Shown: piece by piece, positions 1 through 12,730 of the stretch | Position numbering within the stretch: the first letter of the stretch is position 1 | Layout of the letters: each line of letters begins with the position of its first letter | Assembly (NCBI RefSeq): GCF_023065955.2 | Contig: NW_026623100.1 | Coordinates: 15,849,001 to 15,913,000 of the forward strand | Source of the DNA: Ursus arctos | Taxonomy: Eukaryota; Chordata; Mammalia; Carnivora; Ursidae | DNA length: 64,000 bases | Direction of reading: 5' to 3' | Made by a program: the position numbers and the translations under genes | The notes under the pieces: model-generated | Databases searched by the model: none | Seen by the model: only the letters and a program-made list of their open reading frames with translations | What the model was told of the DNA's origin: nothing

Positions 1-673
<673 letters not shown>

Positions 674-1171
674 TAGTTTTGGTTTTGGTTGTTTTATTAG
701 TGTTTTCATGTCGTTTTCTTTCGAAAGAACACAAGGCATTGTATAGAGAAGCAGAAGGGGAGAATTTTCTATCTCTCAGCTTCCCACATGGATGACACTG
801 TGTTTTGTGACTGTCTCTGCTGGTAGAGCTCTGAGCTTGATGTGTGTCAGAACCCTGGACCCCCTCCCACCCAAGCTGGACGGAGCAACCCCATTCTATT
901 GAGTAGACCCTCGTGGGGCAGCGCTCTCGGGGTGGTGCCTCTCTGGGGTGAAAGCAGGGGGACCAGGGCACCACGCTGCCCCTCTCTCCGTTCCCCACGA
1001 GGCGAATGGCATACACGCATTTTTGAGTTTTCAGATCAGAGCTGGGATCAAAGGTGGCTCTGGGGCCCCTGTCTCCTGGCACAGGAGTGGGCCTCCTGGC
1101 AGTAGCTTCTCTTTCCATGTGGTTAGGAGGGTTTCTGAGAGGAGAGCTGGTGACTTCTGCCGAGCCCCTGT

Positions 1172-1310
1172 TTGCACCCGGCACCGTGCAACGTGCTTTT
1201 AGGTAATACCTTCTTGGTATACGGGTGAGGAAGGCAAGGCCCAGAGAGGTTGTTTCTTGCCCTAGATGGTGGAGGGAGTGCATCTGAGCCAGCACGTGAA
1301 CCCCAGCCTC
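1172..1310 (-). repeat. MIR fragment (reverse)
   Basis: It reads like the reverse complement of MIR: a gcaccgtgcaacgtgctttt start, then gtgaggaaggcaaggcccagag, then a gccagcacgtgaacccc end. It is degenerate and the edges are approximate. Confidence 0.55.
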
Positions 1311-1584
1311 TGAGCTCTTCAAGTCCATGCTGTCTGGTCCCGGAAACTTCCCTCTGTCCCCCGCCCCACCTGACCATGGCCACATGGTGAATCCTGGCCT
1401 CACAGGCTGGCTTCTGCCTCCCTCGTGTGGAAGCACTTGTAGTGTCTGCCGGATCTCACCAGGCCGCCCCTGCTTTGGGGTTGCCCAGGATCGGACAGGC
1501 CAGTGGGGCGGTCAGTTTTCTCAGTGATCGTAGACAACAACAGAACCGAGAAAAGCCTTTCCATTTGAGCGGCTTTGTAGTTGG

Positions 1585-1770
1585 CCCACTCTGCCACTTC
1601 CTGGCCCTGTGACTCTGGCAACTCATTCACACCTCAGCCTCCTCTTCTGTGAAATGGGGATAATGGAAGAACCCACCTCCCAGGGTTGTTGGGGAGAGTG
1701 AATAAGTTAGGACGTGTAAAAAAACAGAGCGGTACCATGCACAGTAATAGTAAGTACCAGTTATTATTTT
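1585..1770 (+). repeat. MIR SINE
   Basis: It has the MIR core in order: tgccacttcctggccctgtg, then tcttctgtgaaatggggata, then gggttgttggggagagtgaa, ending gtaagtaccagttattattt. Age-related divergence is high and the edges are approximate. Confidence 0.85.
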
Positions 1771-1789
1771 AATGGGATGTTCACATGTT

Positions 1790-1925
1790 AAAAACCCAGA
1801 CCCAATTTCATTCCCTTTTCCTCATCACTCTGTGAGGCATTCCCATGTTATGGAGGTAGGAACCAAGGTCCAGAAAGGATAGGAAACTTAGGGGAGGTCA
1901 CACAGCATAACCTGCCCAGTGGCAG
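1790..1925 (-). repeat. MIR fragment (reverse)
   Basis: Degenerate reverse MIR pattern: cctcatcactctgtgaggca, then ggaaccaaggtccagaaagg, then aggtcacacagca. Edges are approximate. Confidence 0.6.
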
Positions 1926-2067
1926 GGGCAGGTTATGCTTGGAGTTTCTGACAGGAACCGAGTATGGGCCTCTTGCAGCCTCCTACAGGAAGTGATTTGG
2001 GCAGTCATTGCCCTGAGGGGTTTTGGATCGGCTGGGAGTGGGAGGACCCCTGGGGGAATCGTGCTGA

Positions 2068-2271
<204 letters not shown>

Positions 2272-3485
2272 TGAGTCAGAAATGTTCTCCAGCTTAGGAT
2301 TTTCCTCTAGGAGAGTGAGGGGCAGCAGAGGGTCACACACAGACCCCTGTGTGAATCTGGTGTCCCAGGTGTGCAACTGTGAGTCTGTGGATGCTTTCCT
2401 CCTAGTACACGTGCACACATGGGGCGTCAGAGCATTTCCACGTGTGACTTGATGAGTACAACGGCATGCGACAAGCGTGGGACACGGGTTCTGAGAAAGG
2501 GCGCATTCGTTTGGGCCATAGCTCTCTTCCTGCCCATCCGTTGTGGTGTCAGGAGAGGACCTTCCCATGAAAGGACCTGCCTTGGAGGGAGAGGTTGAAG
2601 GGTGGAGCAGGCGGCAGTACCCACAAGGGAGTCTGGGGGAGAACTGTGCCAGGGGGTGTGGCCGGGACAGAGGCAAGGGGAGCTTCTCTGCCCAGCAAGG
2701 GGACTGACCTTATCCCGGGTCACCAGGGCCGCCTTTGCTGTCTACCCACCAAGCCCTGTTCCAGCACCCCCTGGTTTCTTCTCTGATGAGAATTACACTT
2801 ACATAAGCCTCTATTTTGAGCGGTGACATGAAAGGAAAACCTTTCCGGAGCTGCGAGCTGAGGGTGTTAGAGCTGAGGATGCTACGAATGCAGGAAAGAA
2901 GGTGGCAGGAGCTTGCAAATCGTTCCAAGAGCTGTAAACACCCAGAGCCCTTTTGTGGGGCTGAGGGAATTCCTGCCCCCTCCCCCGCCCATCTGTGCCA
3001 CCTGCCATTTCTAGCCCTGCAGCTCCGCTCAGAGGAGGGCCCTCCTCAGCTTGCCAGCACCTCCCCCACAAAGGTTAGGCAGGGAAGAGGAAGAAGAGTA
3101 GGTACCTGATAGGTGGGAAGGAGTCAGGGAAGTATAGTGAGAATCAAGTGGGGGACCTCCCACCCCCATCCCCCACTGGGCCTTTGTCTTCCCAGACCTC
3201 TTCCCCAGCCCCTCACGTTGACCACCCACCAGAGCATCCTAAATGCACAGACAGGGTCTACCCTGGCTCTGTGCTCAGCAGGCTCTTGCCAAGGCTCCGG
3301 GAGAGTTCCGGCCACAGATAGAGTGAGGCCTGAGGGAGGAGAGCGGGTGGGGCTGGAGCTCACATGGGGCCTGGGCAGGCAGCTCACAGTGGCATGTGAC
3401 AGCTTCTTCCTGCCTCTGGGAAACAAAGAACCTTTGATCTTGCAATAGCGGGCATGGGTCAAGAGGAGAGGCCCAGGGCCAGGGT

Positions 3486-3600
3486 AGTGGTCCTCACCCT
3501 TCTGTGGGTCATGGACCCCTTTGAGATGCCAAGGAAAGCTGGGGAGCCCTCCTCAGAAGAATGCAGTATCCTCGGAAGTTAGCTTTAATCTCTGGCAGTG
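3486..3600 (+). repeat. hAT-type DNA transposon fragment (probable)
   Basis: The stretch starts agtggtcctcacccttctgt, then has gggtcatggacccctttgag and ccctcctcagaagaatgcag. This resembles an old non-autonomous hAT/MER element. The family is not determined. Confidence 0.5.
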
Positions 3601-4163
3601 CTCCAGGAAACTCCCCAGTCAGGGGAGAAGGTGTTAGCGTGGGAGATGTGGGATCTTCAACCTCCCTACGGAGAAGAGTCAGGCTCAGAGAAGTCCACAC
3701 ACAGTCCAGCACATCCCAGGATCCCGGGAGCTGCTGTCCCAGCCTGGCTCCTTCACAGACCAGCAAGGTGGGCACGAGAAGGGGCTTACAGGCAGGATGT
3801 TGGGGTGATCAGTGAGTTCCTCCCACCTGAGGCCCCACAGGCTGGAGACATTGGGTTATACCCATGGCTGCATTTGGTGCAGCAGGAGATTGTTCTGGAA
3901 TCACACTCTCACCCCCTCGGGAACCCTGCACACCAGCTCAGTCTGCCTGGTTGGCCCAGGCAGCCCTCCTGCAGAGAGGCCAGAGCTGGCCTCTGCCAAA
4001 GCCCAAGGTAGGAATCGAGGTTCTGTACCCACACTTGTGCCAAAGATATGGCTGGGAGGATGTATATACATCTGACACCTCAGCCTGCAGGAAGAAAAGA
4101 CGAGGTCCATGACATGATTCGGGCGCTCCTTCTCTTGGTCTCCTCAGCAGTCACATTGGCTGT

Positions 4164-4176
4164 GTTGCTAGGTAAC
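4164..4176. promoter_or_regulatory. X-box-like RFX motif (GTTGCTAGGTAAC)
   Basis: Two inverted half-sites, GTTGC and GGTAAC, with a short spacer. This resembles the RFX-family X-box consensus. Motif match only; no occupancy evidence. Confidence 0.3.
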
Positions 4177-4849
4177 CAGCATGACAAAAAAAAAAATACA
4201 AGAAAAACCAAGCTGCCTGCCCTGACTGTGGAGTCCTCCGATGGCTCCTGAAATAGCAACGCTTTGTGGTCTTTGTGGGGTGAACATGGACGGTCAGGGT
4301 TGTAGAACCTTCACTTCAAAGTTAGAGAACCTTCAACCCTGCAGAGGTCAGCAGCCACCCAGGGAGGCCAAGGGGAGCCCGAGGCTTGCTGTGGTGTGTG
4401 GCCCGGGGGCCGTGGCTGGGGGGCTGGGAGTGGCATTCACAGGAGAGGTGGGTTGTCCGGCAACTCCTTCAGGCCCCTCAGAGGCCCCCTTCGCTGCAGC
4501 TCAGGCCGGTCTCCCAGCCTGCCGGAAGAGGTCATCTGACGCCCGCCTGTGCTGGCTCTCACACCTTGGTGGTACCTCTGGAGGCGCTGGGGAGGGTGAA
4601 AGCCACCGAATGGTGAGGAAGCCTGGCTCACGTAGGGCTCAGTACGTGGGAACTGTGATCACACACATGCCCCTGCCTACCTGGGGGTCGCACAAGTTCG
4701 GAGTGTGCACACTTGGGGGGAAGGGGTGTCACTGTTGAGTTTCTTGGAGAAGTGTCAGAAGCGCTCAGTGCTGTGTGTCTCGTGTGTGTGTGTGTGTAGC
4801 AGGGAGACCAAGGCTGCTTCTCCTGCCCAGGTAGTCACCACAGAGGCAG

Positions 4850-5297
4850 GATAGGGCAGTGGTTATGAGTGTAGAGCCAGACTGTTCAAACCCCAGCTCA
4901 GCCATGTATGGGCACTATGGTCTTGAACAAGCTACTTAAATTCTCCGCCTTTCAGTTTCCTCATCTGTAAATAGGGGACGTGACTCACCTACCTCGTTGG
5001 AGAGTTGTGAAAATTAAATTTATAAAGCACTTAAAACAGGGGACGGCAGACTTTCTGTACAAGGTCAGATAGTAGACGGTTTTGATTTTGCAGGCCAGTC
5101 TCTGTGGAAACTCGTCTACTCTGTCATAAAAACAGCCGTAGGCAATACATACATGAATGGGCGTGGCTGAGTTCCAATAAAACTTTATTCACAGGAGCAG
5201 GCAGAGGGCCGCATTTGGCCTGTGGGCTGTGTTTTGCTGAGCTCTGACTTCTAACAATGCGAGGTGCATAGTAAGATCTGAATAAGTGTCAGCTGGT
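4850..5297 (+). repeat. MIR SINE, split by a hAT insertion
   Basis: The left part (4850-5036) runs from gggcagtggttatgagtgta through tttcctcatctgtaaatagg to aaagcacttaaaa. The right part (5247-5297) continues the MIR tail with gaggtgcatagtaagatctg and aataagtgtcagctgg. The DNA element at 5037-5246 sits exactly between them. Confidence 0.8.
5037..5246 (+). mobile_element. Non-autonomous hAT (Charlie-type) DNA transposon
   Basis: About 210 bp. It starts caggggacggcagactttct and ends near gttttgctgagctctg. It contains the hallmark string ccaataaaactttattcaca and the gccgcatttggcctgtgggc end. Both ends resemble the CAGGGGTCGGCAAAC inverted termini of this group. The flanks acttaaaa and acttctaa fit an aged 8-bp target duplication. 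No transposase is encoded. The exact family name is not asserted. Confidence 0.8.
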
Positions 5298-5867
5298 GTT
5301 CTGTTTCTCATTGTGACCGGGAGTCTTGCTGCCTGCCTGTGGATGGTCTCCCCGCCGCCCCCTCCTCCCCCTCGTGGCCATTCTCAGTAGGTCCATTCTG
5401 GCCCCATCTCTGCAGCTGAGTCCCTGGAGCCTTGGGGGGGCCCCAGATTCCTGTCTGGAGGTTCTCTCTGCCTCTGCCAGCTTAGCTTCCCTCCTTGTCC
5501 TCTGCCAGTCATTATGCCCCCTCAACTCCCCACCACGGCCCTGCCTCCAAGTTCCGTGGAGCTTCGGCCTCATCTTGTCACCTATAAACCAAGGCTGTTG
5601 AACTCAGAAGTTTGAAAGAGCCCCTTTTTGCCTCTAAAATTTCTGTGGTTCACATTTGAATTCCTTTAGAAGCGCTTGCACCTGTCGTGACCTTAGCTGT
5701 TGGCGCATCACCGGGGCAAGGCTCACAGCCTCCAGTCTCCAGCTGCAGAATCTGAGGCCTGGGAGGGATTTGTCTGCCAACGTGACCTGGGCTCCTCCCA
5801 CTGGGCCCTCTTCCTGCCTCTTGGGAGGAAAGGGGTGCAGAGCAAGGACTGGCGACTTGGGAAAGCA

Positions 5868-5883
5868 CCCCCCCCCCCCCCCC
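5868..5883 (+). repeat. Poly(C) run, 16 bases
   Basis: Uninterrupted C homopolymer about 75 bases before the exon at 5959. Length is likely polymorphic or prone to sequencing error. Confidence 0.95.
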
Positions 5884-5958
5884 GCTGTAGGCACAAGGTA
5901 CCCAGTCTGTCGAGACCAGGGCTGCCAGTGATGGTGTCATCTGCGCTTTCTTCTGCAG

Positions 5959-6063
5959 TCGGCCTACGCCGTGTCACTGCTGCGGGAATGCATGAAGCTT
6001 CGACCCTCGGACCCCACCGTGCCCCTGATGGCCGCCAAGGTCTGCATCGGGTCCCTGCACTGG
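5959..6063 (+). CDS. TTC7A: TTC7A coding exon (human exon 11), residues 430-464
   Basis: 105 bases, 35 codons, phase 0 at both ends. The acceptor is ttcttctgcag and the donor is GTAAGT. The peptide is [19 protein letters not shown] followed by [16 protein letters not shown]. The first part is helix B of the TPR begun in the previous exon and ends in the usual Pro-containing turn. The second part begins the next TPR ([12 protein letters not shown]). Confidence 0.96.
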
Positions 6064-7479
6064 GTAAGTGAGCTGTGGGGGCAGGGCCCAGGTCCCAGAG
6101 GCTCCTGTGGAAGGGTGGCCGTGGGCATGAGATCAGGGCACGCGCATCTTGCTATGTGAATAAGGGGTGGGGGGTGCTTGGGGAGCTATGAGGCAGACAG
6201 GCCTGGAAGGAGGAATCTTCTGAGAAAACCAGCCTCCGTCTGCAACAGTAGGTCCCCCAGCTCAGGCTGGCATCAGGTTTATGGTTCAGTCTTGAGATGT
6301 GGTCTCCAAAAAGCCAAATGTGGGGGGGGTGGGGGCACCTGCCCAGCAGTGCAGTAGTGGAGGACTTGGAGCACTGGGCCGGCCATCGTTCGGACGGAGG
6401 CTCACGTTACTACAGGGGGCAGTTCTGCATGGGCAGGACTAGAGGGTAGCCTCTTCTTTTGAACCCCTTGTTCCTTTTGGCTCCAGCCTGTGGGTCCCTG
6501 CCCTGTGCTCAGCTGCCTGCCAAGGGCTCTGCTAAGGCGCCTGAACAGTCAGGTACACCCTCTCCCCACAGGCTGGGCTTTCCTGCAGCGGTGCTCTGAG
6601 TTCCTCACAGAGGCCAGCAGCGTGGAGCCGTGAGAGGCACTGGGCCCGGGGCCCTCCCCTCCCCAGGCTCCCTTGGTGGCTCCTCTGAGCCTGTGGGGTC
6701 CTGGGGTGGAGCCTCTGCAAAGGTGTCTCCTCCTACTGGGAGCTTCCTTGAGCCCACATCAGCCTCCTGATGTCAGGGGACATTCTAGAACAAATGCATC
6801 CTGTCTGGCCTATTGGCCGTCTGCCCCACCCACCTCTGTTCTCTCCAGGCAAAATCGCTCCAGTGCCTTCATCTGCCCTCCAGGCCCAGTGTCTCCCCAG
6901 AGGGAGCTGCTCCCACACACAGTCCTCCCCTGACTTTTTTCCCAACCCCCCAGCCCACTCTCACCATGGTTGGGTGCCCAGCTTGTTCTAGGCACCAGAG
7001 GCCAGGCTCCAGGTGCATACAGCAGGCGCTTCAGAATTAGTAGCCTGTCTACCTCCTGCTGCCACTCTCCCCCCTGAGGCATCCAGCCCTAGGAAGGGAG
7101 ACTCCTGTGTTCTAAGCCTTCCTGCCAAGTCTCCCAGGGACTGGAGGCTGGCCCCAACCCTCTCCTGGGTTCCCGCCTTGCCACCGCCCCTGGGGGCCTT
7201 GTCCTCTCTTTGCTGCAGAGAAGACTGCCTCCCTAGCGTGAGGAGCAGCAGGGAAAGAGCACCTCCCCCTCTGTCTCCTGGTTCTCACATTCCTGTAGCT
7301 GAAGTGCCTGCATGGCCCGGCGTGGCCTCATTCACTGTGAGGGATAAGGGGAGGGGTGCGTCGGGCCCCAGGCCCTAGAGGGTGGTTCTCATGAGGGGGA
7401 CGTCGGCAGAATGACCTCTCACAGGCTCCAGGCATTAGGAAGCGGCTGCGCCATGAGGTGGGTTAGAGTTTCCCTGCCC

Positions 7480-7605
7480 ACCCCCCGGGTGGTCTTGGTA
7501 CACAACCCAACCTAGCTGTGCCTCGGTTTCCTCATTCATAAAATGGAAAGAGTAACAGTCTGTTCCTCATATGTGGCATAAATGACATAAAGTATGTAGA
7601 AGGCT
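7480..7605 (+). repeat. MIR fragment
   Basis: Contains gcctcggtttcctcattcat, aaaatggaaagagtaacag and gacataaagtatgtagaagg, which follow the MIR 3' half. Degenerate. Confidence 0.65.
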
Positions 7606-8059
7606 GGACGGTCAGGAGATGCACAGAGGAGGAGGCCTTGGACCGCGGAGGGTTCAGGCCAGTGGAGGGTTCCTCCATCACTGTTTGCTTTCCCCACCCC
7701 GTGATTATTGGGGAAACCCCCTGCTCCCCATGTCTCTCCAGGGGGCCTGTTGGCATCCTGCATCTTACAGGTGGGGAGCTGTGGGGACGGGAGTGGTATG
7801 CGGGTACCAGCAGAGACACCCAGACTGCGCACTGGGACAGAGGGCTGTGATGGGAGCCAGGGGACACGGAGGTGGGGGGGTGGGGGCTCGCAGACCCCTC
7901 ACTCACACTCCTGCATGTTCCAGGGGCTCCTCAGAGGGGCTCACATCCTTCACCGGACGAAGCCCCAGGTACCCGCCTCACCGAGCTGCGGCAGGGGAGG
8001 ACCCCTGTCCTTCCCAAGGCCACCAGCTCTGAGGTGGCTGTGGGTGTCCACCCAGCCGG

Positions 8060-8290
8060 CAGCCGCCCTTGCCAGGAAGCCTAAATTTAGGCCTTCCCGC
8101 CGTGGAGGAGCTGTTTCCCTCAGCAGCATAATTACAGTCATTACATGCATTCAGATTACATGGTAATAAAATTAGGATCCAATCAGTCCAAATTGAAATC
8201 AGATGAGTTAGGAGCAAAGTCATCAATGACAACATAAATAGAAAAGCCCAAAAGGAAACTTAAACATGCAGACTTGTCATCAGAATCGGG
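8060..8290. promoter_or_regulatory. Candidate conserved enhancer, AT-rich island with MEF2-type palindrome
   Basis: An AT-rich, non-repeat-looking block inside GC-rich intron. It begins with the palindrome gcctaaatttaggc (8079-8092), whose core ctaaatttag fits the MEF2 site CTA(A/T)4TAG. ATTA-type homeodomain cores follow (cagcataattacagtcatta). Function is inferred from composition and motifs only. Confidence 0.35.
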
Positions 8291-9539
8291 GAAGAGGGTG
8301 AGCTGTTTAACCTCAGCTGAGAAGCATGCATGGCTTTGGGGGCTGGTTTGAGGCAGGGTTTAAATTGGGTCCAGGCTCAAGCCAGGTCCCATTAGAGGGA
8401 CAGGGGGTGGCTCCTGGCAGCCGTCCCTAACCTGGAAACCCTGGACCTCCCTAAAGCCCCCGTTTATACCTGCCTGGGACACCTGGCACATTACATTCTG
8501 ATCTCCAGTGTCTCTTGAAGGCGGAAGCTGTCTCTCTTGTTGAAACCCCAGCCCAGAGTTCATGTCCAGTGCTCAGTGGGTAGATCCTACCGGCCTATGA
8601 GCGTAACCACTCAACAGCCAATTCTGCTTTACATGGTACTTCCCTCCCTGCTAGTCGGGGACCTTCTTTCCTTACCAAGTCTGAGCCCTGAGCCTCTCTC
8701 CCCAGCGAAGAACACTGCATGTGGTTAGATGTCTACTCATATCTTCTAGAATGACTCTCACCCCAGCTGGCTGGGAGGGATGGGTGTGGGAAGTCTGCCT
8801 CTGGTTCAGCGGTTCTCAGGTTCCCAAGCTGGCGCTGGGCAGAGAGCAGACCATGGGTAGCTAAGGGCAGCCTGTTCTCCAAGGAGGCCAGGAGAGGGTG
8901 GCCCAGCACTCTATTCCGGGGCCACAAGGAGGAAGAATGTGTCTGACCTCAACGGGCAGAGGGGTGCTGGTGCTTGGGACAGAGACGGTTCCTGAAAGGC
9001 ATCTGAGGCCACCTCTGTCTTTTGCCATTGCAGCTCTTCTGGCTCACGGCAGCCCCAGTAGGCCCAGCCATTGCCCAGCCAAGCTCCATGAGCAGGGGAC
9101 AGAAATCTGGGGGTGGACAACTTGGCCCGGGTTGCAGGAAGGGAGGCTGAAACTGGGACATCTGAAAAACGAGCCGTGCTGGGTGAAACCGGCCTGGGTG
9201 GCTGTGTGCCCAGAGGTGGAACACCTGCTGTCCCCACGTCCTCTCCCCATGCCCAGAGCCAGCGTGGGACGCCCAAGGCTGAGCCTGGGTCTGAGAGCAA
9301 GGTGGCCCTCGAGTCATGGTGCACCAGGCAGAGGGACTGCTCAGTCGCAGGCTGGCTGACACAGGGTTTGCTGCAAGGTGATTGCACCCGGGGCAGGCGT
9401 GGGCTCAGGTGGGAGAGCACTGGCCCCGAGGCTTAGCCTGGGCTCCCCTAGGCAGGGGAGGGCATCCCGACCTCTGACCCGGGGACAGCAGTGCGTGGCA
9501 GCCTCACGCCTTGGCACGGCCGATGTCTTGCCAAGGTTC

Positions 9540-9640
9540 CCAGCCAGTTATTTGGGGCAGGAAGGAAAGAGAGTTGTAAATATTTTTTTCGGATCTCTCC
9601 AAACACAATTATGTAAAATGTATGTAATTTAAAAAGTGGA
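9540..9640. promoter_or_regulatory. Candidate conserved non-coding island
   Basis: AT-rich stretch (gttgtaaatatttttttcgg, then acaattatgtaaaatgtatg) between GC-rich blocks. It is not recognisable as a repeat. Conservation is untested. Confidence 0.25.
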
Positions 9641-9807
9641 GGCTCCCGTGGGAGGATAGGAGATGGGGGTGTGCGTGTGTGCTGTGTGTCACACATGAAA
9701 GGGGAGTCATGAAGTGGGAAAGCAGGCCGTGCTCAGCTTCGGAAACGTCTGTGGTGCTGTCTCTCGGCCTCTTCCCTGAGGGGGCGGGATGAAGTGGGGG
9801 AAACAGC

Positions 9808-9960
9808 GCCCGCAGGCTTTGGAGGCAGAGAGGATAGCATTCAAATCCCTCCCCGCCCAGGTAGTAGCTGTGTGACTTTACGGGAGTCATTCCCCCTCTC
9901 TGTGCCTCCTCTGTACCCTGGAAGCAGTCACATCCACCCTGTACAGGTGGGGCTCTGAAC
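9808..9960 (+). repeat. MIR SINE
   Basis: Shows ggctttggaggcagagagga, tagtagctgtgtgactttac and ctctctgtgcctcctctgta in MIR order. Confidence 0.75.
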
Positions 9961-10677
9961 AGCAGAGCCGAGGAGCGTCGCTGCCTAGCCCACGGCGGGT
10001 CCCTGATGAACAGCAGCCATCCTGCAACAGCCCCTTCAAAATAGCGGGGTCGCAGAAGGGAGGTGCTTTTGTGTCCTTACCTTCACGTTTCCGAGTCAGG
10101 GCTGGCCTGAGCCAGGAAGATGAGGTGAGTGTTTATGAGGCAGGGAATCAAGAATCCCAACACTCGGCCCCTGGCTGTGGAAATAAGGCAATTTCATCCA
10201 GCACCTCTCAGGAGGGGAAAGTGCCCTTGCCGTGGAGCGGTTAGCAACAGGTCCCGGGCCCCAGGGGAAGGGCCAGAGGAGACCCAGAGATGCTGCTTCA
10301 ACAAGCTCGGCAGGCTCCGAGAGGGACTTTCTCCGGGTCCCGGCAAGGGAGGAAGAGGCTGAACTGCCAGGGGTACAACCTCTTTGGCCCAGTGCAAGAT
10401 GGATGAGGCAGCCCAGGGAGTGGAAGGCAGCCGAGCAAGAGCACCGTGTGCGAGCCAGAGGCCCGTCTGTGTGGGGACCAAATTAGGAAGCCTGGAGAGC
10501 CGTCGGAACTTGTGAAGTCATGGGAACGCTGCCCTTACTTCTGGAGAGCCAAAGCAGAGGGTCCAAACATTAGAGCCTTCCATGCATCCTTTTCCCAAAT
10601 GGTCAGAGAGGAAGAAAGTGAAGAGCCACGGAGGGCGGCTGTGACTCAGGCAGCTCAGAAAGCTCCAGACGTAGGCT

Positions 10678-10800
10678 CAGGAGACCCGGGGTGGACACCC
10701 AGTCCTGTCACTCACTCACCACATGGCCTTGGATAGGTCCCCTAAGCTCCCTCTGCCCCAGAACCTTCAGCTGTATAACACCTGTGCCATTAGGCACGAA
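10678..10800 (+). repeat. MIR fragment
   Basis: Shows ctgtcactcactcaccacat, ggccttggataggtccccta and cagctgtataacacctgtgc, a degenerate MIR core. Confidence 0.55.
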
Positions 10801-11228
10801 ACCACTCTAGAATGGCAGGGGCATGGGGGAGGGGGTCTCTACCTGGGGTTCATGGCAAAGTGACAGGGCTGTTGTAGGTAAAGGAGATAGTAAAAAGCAG
10901 TATATCACTGAAAGGAGAATGGTTGAAAAGAATTTAAAACCCCGTCACCTTGGAGGAGTTTTGATGAGCAAGGAGAGCCCAGCACTGTAACCTGAGATAA
11001 TCTTGCAGAAACAGCAGGCCTAACTTCAGAGCCCCCAGCTGTTGGCTTTCAAGGCCACCAGAGAAGTGACTGGAGATTGGAAAGGCCGAGTGAGGTGGTC
11101 CCAGGGAGAAAGATGTCGGGGGTGGCTGGAGGTGGGGCGGGCACCGCTCAACTCAGTCAGCCGCTGGATTAGAGCTGTGGCTTTCACGTTGGAAGTTGAG
11201 ACCTATTAGTGGGTTGTGAAATAGAACT

Positions 11229-11440
11229 CTTTTTTTTTTTAAGATTTTATTTTTATTTATTTAGAGAGAGCACATGCACAGGGGGAGGGGCAGAGGGAGA
11301 GGGAAAGAGAGAATCTCAAGCAGACTCCTCGCTGAGCATAGAGCCCGACGCAGGACTCGATCTCACGACCCTGAGATCATTATCTGAGCTGAAATCAAGA
11401 GTCGGACGCTTAACTGACTGAGCCACCCAGGCGCCCCTAC
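11229..11440 (-). mobile_element. Can-SINE (tRNA-Lys-derived carnivore SINE), reverse
   Basis: It opens with a T run and aagattttatttttatttat (reverse of the A-rich tail). The CT-rich body reversed (gagagggaaagagagaatct) follows. It closes with actgactgagccacccaggc, the reverse of the tRNA-like gcctgggtggctcag head. This family is restricted to Carnivora and fixes the order of the source animal. Target duplications are not convincing. Confidence 0.93.
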
Positions 11441-11869
11441 AATTCTTTCTTAAGAAAAAATTGAAATAGGCTCTCAGGGAATAGGACAGATACATCCGCG
11501 TGTATTACCCACAGTGGGGGTGAGTATTGTGACAAAGAATAGGTTAGTGGGTATATGTGTGTCCTGGACCCTAGGGAGAGAATCTGAGGGTCTGACCAGC
11601 TGGCACAGTGGACTGCATGGGGCTGTAGAGACCCAGCTGATCCTTGTGCGGAGTCTCCTTTTCTGACTAAGGGTTGGGCAAGAGACAAAGGCAGGCAGCA
11701 GTACCCCCTTTGGATTCCAGCACAGTCTTTGCCACCACTTAACCGGTTTGTCAGCGAGGTCAAGTACAGGGGCACAAGTACTCTTCTCAGATGGTCCTTC
11801 CCACATCTGTCAGGCTGAGACCGAAGAAAATTCTGGAAGACTCAACTAACTATAGATAGAAATTAAATC

Positions 11870-12060
11870 ACTAATAATAATGGTTTGCCTTTATTCAAGC
11901 ACTGCTCTGAGCATTCACAGTGTCTTATCCCATTCAGTCCTCCCAGCAACTGGATGTCTGTCTGTGAGGCGACACTTGTACCATTTTATGGAAGAGGGAA
12001 CTGAGGCACCGCAGACCAGGATTTGAGCTCAGGAAGTCTGCACCAGTGCTTGTGTTCTTA
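11870..12060 (-). repeat. MIR SINE (reverse)
   Basis: Shows attcaagcactgctctgagc, tcccattcagtcctcccagc, accattttatggaagaggga and actgaggcaccgcag, the reverse MIR order. Confidence 0.8.
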
Positions 12061-12221
12061 GCCTCAAGGCTGTCATCTGCGTAGAGAGCTTACTTGTGAG
12101 GGCGGAGCTAATGCTGGACTTGGGTGGGCTTTTAGTACTTCGGAGCACAAATGACAAAGCCACATTCTCGAGGGCGTTAGGATTGCCACTCATGTCTTAG
12201 AGCAAGGGGAATGGTGCGTTG

Positions 12222-12249
12222 TGTGTGCGTGTGTGTACACACACACACA
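12222..12249. repeat. TG/CA inverted dinucleotide repeat
   Basis: A TG run directly abuts a CA run at 12236/12237. This gives 13-bp arms with one mismatch and no spacer, a potential hairpin or Z-DNA former. Confidence 0.9.
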
Positions 12250-12730
12250 ACATAGATATTTCTTTAAAATATATTTACAATAAATGTAAATTTTGGATTT
12301 TTGTTTTCGGGGGTTTTTTTGTTTCTGTTTTTGTTTTTGTTTTGCTCTGATAGCATTCTTTCCTTCCACTGGCCAGTTAGAGCACCCACATATTTTAATA
12401 CTTTCTGTCATCATATTGTATATTGTCATACTTACAATTTTTTTTCCTTCATTATCCCTGCAGGGACTCCACAAAGCAAAAAGCTTGCTTTGTAGTAGGT
12501 CATAGAAACCAAAATAGCGTTGGCCATGTAGGGAAAGGGTCATTCAAGCTTTGTGTGTGCTGCCAGAGCGACCACAGTACCTTCAAGCTTTGTGAGTTTG
12601 ATTTGAGATGAATGCTGACACTGTGCTTAAACTGCACAGACAAGGCTGGCAAGTACTGGCCAAGGAAGGCTCCTGACCTGCAGGTCAGAGTGGACCACAG
12701 ATTGGACAAGCTAAGGATGTATGTTTTCAC

